Part shown: positions 4,867 through 7,438 of the stretch, one piece after another | Numbering within the stretch: position 1 is the first letter of the stretch | Layout: every line of letters begins with the position of its first letter | Source: Bacillota bacterium | GTDB taxonomy: Bacteria; Bacillota; Clostridia; Christensenellales; SZUA-584 | NCBI GenBank assembly: GCA_023441905.1 | Contig: JAEZNC010000269.1 | Span: 1-7,438 of the forward strand | Reading direction: 5' to 3' | Length of the DNA: 7,438 bases | Made by a program: the position numbers and the translations under genes | The notes under the pieces: generated by a model | The model's input: only the letters and a program-made list of their open reading frames with translations | Told to the model about the DNA's origin: nothing | The model's database searches: none

Positions 4867-6312
4867 ATGTATTGTATAAAATGCGGTGCACAGCTTCCGC
4901 CGGACAGCCAGTTCTGCACATCCTGCGGCACCAAACTGGACAATTCCACAACGCCTGAGGTGCCGAATGTGGGGCCGATTGCGCCGTCTCCCACAGGCCA
5001 GCCTTTTACTTATGGCCAGCCGCCCAAGAAAAAAAGCAAAGCGCTGCTCTGGGCGCTCATCGGCGTGGGCGCGGCGCTTATCGCGGCTGCCGTGCTTATA
5101 TTCGTGGTGTTTAAACCCGGCGCGGGCCCGTTCAGCGGAAACACCGTGCAGACACGGTTTGCCAACGATGTCGTCGGTGTGTTCACAGGCGCTGCGAGTG
5201 GGCTTGAGACCGAAAACGACATGAAGAAAATCATGAATCAGCCTTTTGAGCTGACGATGACAACCTCCACCGATGCATCCGGTATAAAAACCGGTACTGA
5301 CATCGCCTATGCCTATGACGAATTGGCGCTCGGTGTGAGTTCGTCTTCCACCACCGATTACAGCGGCAGCGAATTTGCTGACATATTGGGCGACAGCGCG
5401 GCGCTGGACGGCACAATGAAGCTGCTGCTGCTTGAGGATACCCTTTATATCGAGCAAGACGGCACTGTGAACGGCATACGGTTTAATTCCAAATCCGACC
5501 TCTCAAAACCCATGCCTTTAAAGGACAGAATCGCCGCCCTGTTTGAAAGCAGCAAGCTGGCCAATATCGATTATCTGCAGCTTACCGAAATGTTTCTGAA
5601 CAGCATCGACGAAAGCTGTTTTGACAAAAACGCGGGCGAAACCACGCTCACGCTAGACGGGGACGCGCTTTCGGATACATTGCGCACATTTGCGGATAAG
5701 CTTGAAGAAAATGATAAATTAAACGATGCCATTACGGATATGATTGAAGAAATCTCAGGGTATCCGATTGAGTTGTCGGGCGCCATTTCGATGGCCGCGC
5801 CGATGCTTAAAGACGCCGATTTTGAGCTGACCTTCTCCGTATCTTATAAAGACAGCCGCCCGGCGGGGCTCGACATTGTGCTCAGCAGTGCTGGAAGCAT
5901 GGTGTTTGATGCCTCATTCGAGTATGAGAACCAAAAAGACGGTAAACTGCTGACGCTTGATGTATCCACCCCGGACGGCCCGGCGTTGTCGATGGCGTGC
6001 GATATCACCAAAACAGCGGATGGCATCGACTTTGACGGATCGATCACCATTCCCGGCTCTGATACAATCACCTTCAACGGACCCGAAGTAATGGATAACA
6101 GCAGCGCGTCCGTCACCGTGGAGATGTCCGCGGGCGACCAGAAGATGGTGATGACTGTCGATCAAACGGTTATAATCGGCAAGCCGTCGGAAGCCGTTGA
6201 GGACGACAGCCGCTTTGCCATGGATACAGGCAGTGCAAACGTCATCGATTTCAATGACATATTCAGCGGGGGCTTGAACGGAGGTTTGACCGAGCCTGCT
6301 CTGACAGACTGA
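4867..6312 (+). CDS. Zinc-ribbon, single-pass membrane protein of unknown function (481 aa)
   Basis: The N-terminus carries a zinc ribbon: C3-x-x-C6 and C17-x-x-C20, each followed by Gly, in the style of the short 'zinc_ribbon' domains of Firmicute membrane proteins. A Pro/Thr-rich linker (28-53) and a basic patch KKKSK (54-58) precede one membrane helix (about 59-82). By the positive-inside rule the zinc ribbon stays in the cytoplasm and residues 83-481 are outside. The outer part looks beta-rich with a helical middle (about 215-300), many Ser/Thr/Asp residues and a Gly-rich tail (468-475). I do not recognise its family; it has no visible enzyme motif. It may sense or bind something at the cell surface, but that is a guess. 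The ATG is chosen because AGGAGGG (4856-4862) lies 4 bases upstream and the CxxC motif follows directly. It is a single-gene unit closed by its own terminator. Confidence 0.88.
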   Translation: MYCIKCGAQLPPDSQFCTSCGTKLDNSTTPEVPNVGPIAPSPTGQPFTYGQPPKKKSKALLWALIGVGAALIAAAVLIFVVFKPGAGPFSGNTVQTRFANDVVGVFTGAASGLETENDMKKIMNQPFELTMTTSTDASGIKTGTDIAYAYDELALGVSSSSTTDYSGSEFADILGDSAALDGTMKLLLLEDTLYIEQDGTVNGIRFNSKSDLSKPMPLKDRIAALFESSKLANIDYLQLTEMFLNSIDESCFDKNAGETTLTLDGDALSDTLRTFADKLEENDKLNDAITDMIEEISGYPIELSGAISMAAPMLKDADFELTFSVSYKDSRPAGLDIVLSSAGSMVFDASFEYENQKDGKLLTLDVSTPDGPALSMACDITKTADGIDFDGSITIPGSDTITFNGPEVMDNSSASVTVEMSAGDQKMVMTVDQTVIIGKPSEAVEDDSRFAMDTGSANVIDFNDIFSGGLNGGLTEPALTD

Positions 6313-6341
6313 TTATAAAAATGAATTCGGGGTATTTATAT

Positions 6342-6372
6342 AAGCGAGGTTCGATTTTCGGCCTCGCTTTTT
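6342..6372 (+). terminator. Rho-independent terminator after the zinc-ribbon protein gene
   Basis: An 8-bp perfect stem, AAGCGAGG (6342-6349) with CCTCGCTT (6362-6369), closes a 12-base loop. The T-run that ends the structure is at 6368-6372. It lies about 30 bases after the TGA at 6310-6312 and separates this gene from pfkA. Confidence 0.92.
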
Positions 6373-6401
6373 CGTTAAAAAAAGAGCCGTTGATATCCAT
6401 G

Positions 6402-6430
6402 TTGAAAGGCGATTGCGCCTGGTGTATACT
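6402..6430 (+). promoter_or_regulatory. Promoter of pfkA
   Basis: A -35 box TTGAAA (6402-6407), a 17-base spacer and a -10 box TATACT (6425-6430). The expected start is near 6437, giving a leader of about 50 AT-rich bases before the ATG at 6487. Confidence 0.8.
6407..6420. promoter_or_regulatory. Candidate operator: palindrome inside the pfkA promoter spacer
   Basis: AGGCG-ATTG-CGCCT has perfect 5-bp arms and lies between the -35 and -10 boxes, where a bound repressor would block RNA polymerase. No known regulator motif is recognised, and a 14-base palindrome can occur by chance. Confidence 0.35.
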
Positions 6431-6486
6431 CAAAGAATCAAACATAAAAATATTTTAAAATTTTAATATAAAACGGAGGAAAACCC

Positions 6487-7438
6487 ATGCCCAAGCGAAT
6501 TGGAATTCTCACAAGCGGCGGAGACTGCCCCGGGCTCAACGCGGCGATACGCGGCGTCGCCAAAGCGTCGTATCAGTTTTTTCCGGATGCCGAGATTGTC
6601 GGCATCATGGACGGCTTCGGCGGGCTCATTGACGCGAATTACCGCACCATGGACAAAGAAGAATTTTCGGGCATACTGACGCTGGGCGGCACAATACTGC
6701 GCACCTCGCGCCACCGGGATCAGACGATGCGTCAAAACAGCGGTAAGTATCTCGATGCGTTCAAAACAATGGCCAAAAACTATGAAAAGATGGAGCTCGA
6801 CTGCCTCGTAACGCTCGGCGGCAACGGCACGCACACGGCGGCAGGCCTGCTGGAGGAGCACGGGCTTAACGTGATCGGCCTCCCCAAAACCATTGACAAC
6901 GACATTTGGGGCACCGATGTCACATTTGGCTTCCAAAGTGCCGTTGATATCGCGTCGGACGTGATCGATAAGGTGCATACCACTGCCTTCTCACATTCGC
7001 GCGTAATTATTGTGGAGCTCATGGGCAACACGGCGGGCTGGCTCACGCTGAACGCGGGCATGGCGAGCGGTGCCGACGTGATTCTGCTGCCCGAAATACC
7101 CTACGATATCAACGTCGTGGCCGACGCGATCAACGAGCGATACGAAAGCGGCAAGCATTTTTCGATCATCGCCGTGGCGGAAGGCGCGCGTAGCATCACC
7201 GATGCCGAGGATCAGGACCTTAAGGGCAAGCATTATTCCATCGGCTATAAACTGGCGGACGAACTCAACAACGTGATTGATATCGACACGCGCGTGGTTG
7301 TGCCGGGGCATTATCAGCGCGGCGGCCCGCCGTGCCCGTACGACCGCGTGCTCGCCACAGAGATGGGCGTCTATGCGGCCAAGCTGATTGAAAAGCGTCA
7401 GTTCGGACACACGGTTGCCGTCAAAAACGGCCGCGTCA
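6487..7438 (+). CDS. pfkA: 6-phosphofructokinase, 3'-truncated at the window edge
   Basis: Phosphorylates fructose 6-phosphate to fructose 1,6-bisphosphate in glycolysis, in the cytoplasm. 317 codons are present; the family member type is usually somewhat longer (about 360 residues), so the C-terminus lies beyond the window. Landmarks are the opening ILTSGGDCPGLNAAIRGV (7-24), TSR (73-75), LGGNGT (110-115), PKTIDND (133-139, catalytic Asp137), TFGFQSA (146-152), HTTAFSH (164-170), ELMGN-x-x-GWL (177-186), and QRGG followed by PYDRVLA near the end. The Lys in PKTIDND and the GWL motif point to the long group, which includes both ATP and pyrophosphate enzymes. Gly114 favours ATP, but Asn113 replaces the usual acidic residue (E. 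coli Asp103) and Asn181 replaces the usual Arg (E. coli Arg171). GGAGG at 6475-6479 is 7 bases before the ATG. Confidence 0.93.
   Translation, partial: MPKRIGILTSGGDCPGLNAAIRGVAKASYQFFPDAEIVGIMDGFGGLIDANYRTMDKEEFSGILTLGGTILRTSRHRDQTMRQNSGKYLDAFKTMAKNYEKMELDCLVTLGGNGTHTAAGLLEEHGLNVIGLPKTIDNDIWGTDVTFGFQSAVDIASDVIDKVHTTAFSHSRVIIVELMGNTAGWLTLNAGMASGADVILLPEIPYDINVVADAINERYESGKHFSIIAVAEGARSITDAEDQDLKGKHYSIGYKLADELNNVIDIDTRVVVPGHYQRGGPPCPYDRVLATEMGVYAAKLIEKRQFGHTVAVKNGRV

Noticed and set aside
4741..5457. 238-codon minus-strand open frame
   Set aside because: It is antisense to the zinc-ribbon protein, whose CxxC motifs, membrane helix and ribosome binding site are convincing.
6463..7410. Minus-strand open frames at the right end
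   Set aside because: They are shadows of pfkA, which shows the full set of phosphofructokinase motifs on the plus strand.

Overview
The window looks like a chromosomal segment of an anaerobic Clostridia-type Firmicute, perhaps an Oscillospiraceae-like gut organism. This is inferred from strong GGAGG-type ribosome binding sites, two lipoprotein signal peptides, a Gram-positive-style zinc-ribbon/membrane protein, a long-form ('group III'-like) phosphofructokinase, and moderately GC-rich genes beside one AT-rich gene. No taxonomic marker is complete enough to name a genus.

Layout. Positions 1-75 (minus) hold the first 25 codons of prolyl-tRNA synthetase (proS), with its promoter at 112-140. Positions 141-576 contain no convincing gene. 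They hold a mosaic of short palindromic repeats, including a 64-bp element (493-556) that recurs at 1459-1522. Between the two direct copies lies one AT-rich gene (651-1394, plus) for an unrecognised lipoprotein, with its own promoter at 577-605. Positions 1554-4288 (minus) are a three-gene ABC importer operon: substrate-binding lipoprotein (btuF), permease (btuC) and ATPase (btuD). It is preceded by a long leader with a clear cobalamin riboswitch aptamer (about 4454-4656), an intrinsic terminator (4361-4397) and a good promoter (4675-4703). Divergently, 4867-6312 (plus) encodes a protein with a double-CxxC zinc ribbon, one membrane segment and a large unrecognised outer domain; an intrinsic terminator follows at 6342-6372. 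The window closes with a promoter (6402-6430) and a 3'-truncated phosphofructokinase gene (6487 onward, plus).

How the parts work together. The importer is the only multi-gene system. The riboswitch makes vitamin B12 or a related corrinoid the probable cargo, which the transporter sequences alone could not separate from siderophores or heme. When cobalamin is plentiful the leader should terminate before btuF; when it is scarce the F-C-D operon is read. BtuC and BtuD are coupled by an ATGA overlap, and btuC appears to start at TTG two codons after the btuF stop. proS and pfkA are housekeeping genes with no visible link to the importer.

No clearly new multi-gene system is visible. The parts that deserve a second look are the repeat mosaic with its repeat-bounded lipoprotein gene, the zinc-ribbon membrane protein, the active-site substitutions in the phosphofructokinase, and the unusual btuF/btuC junction.
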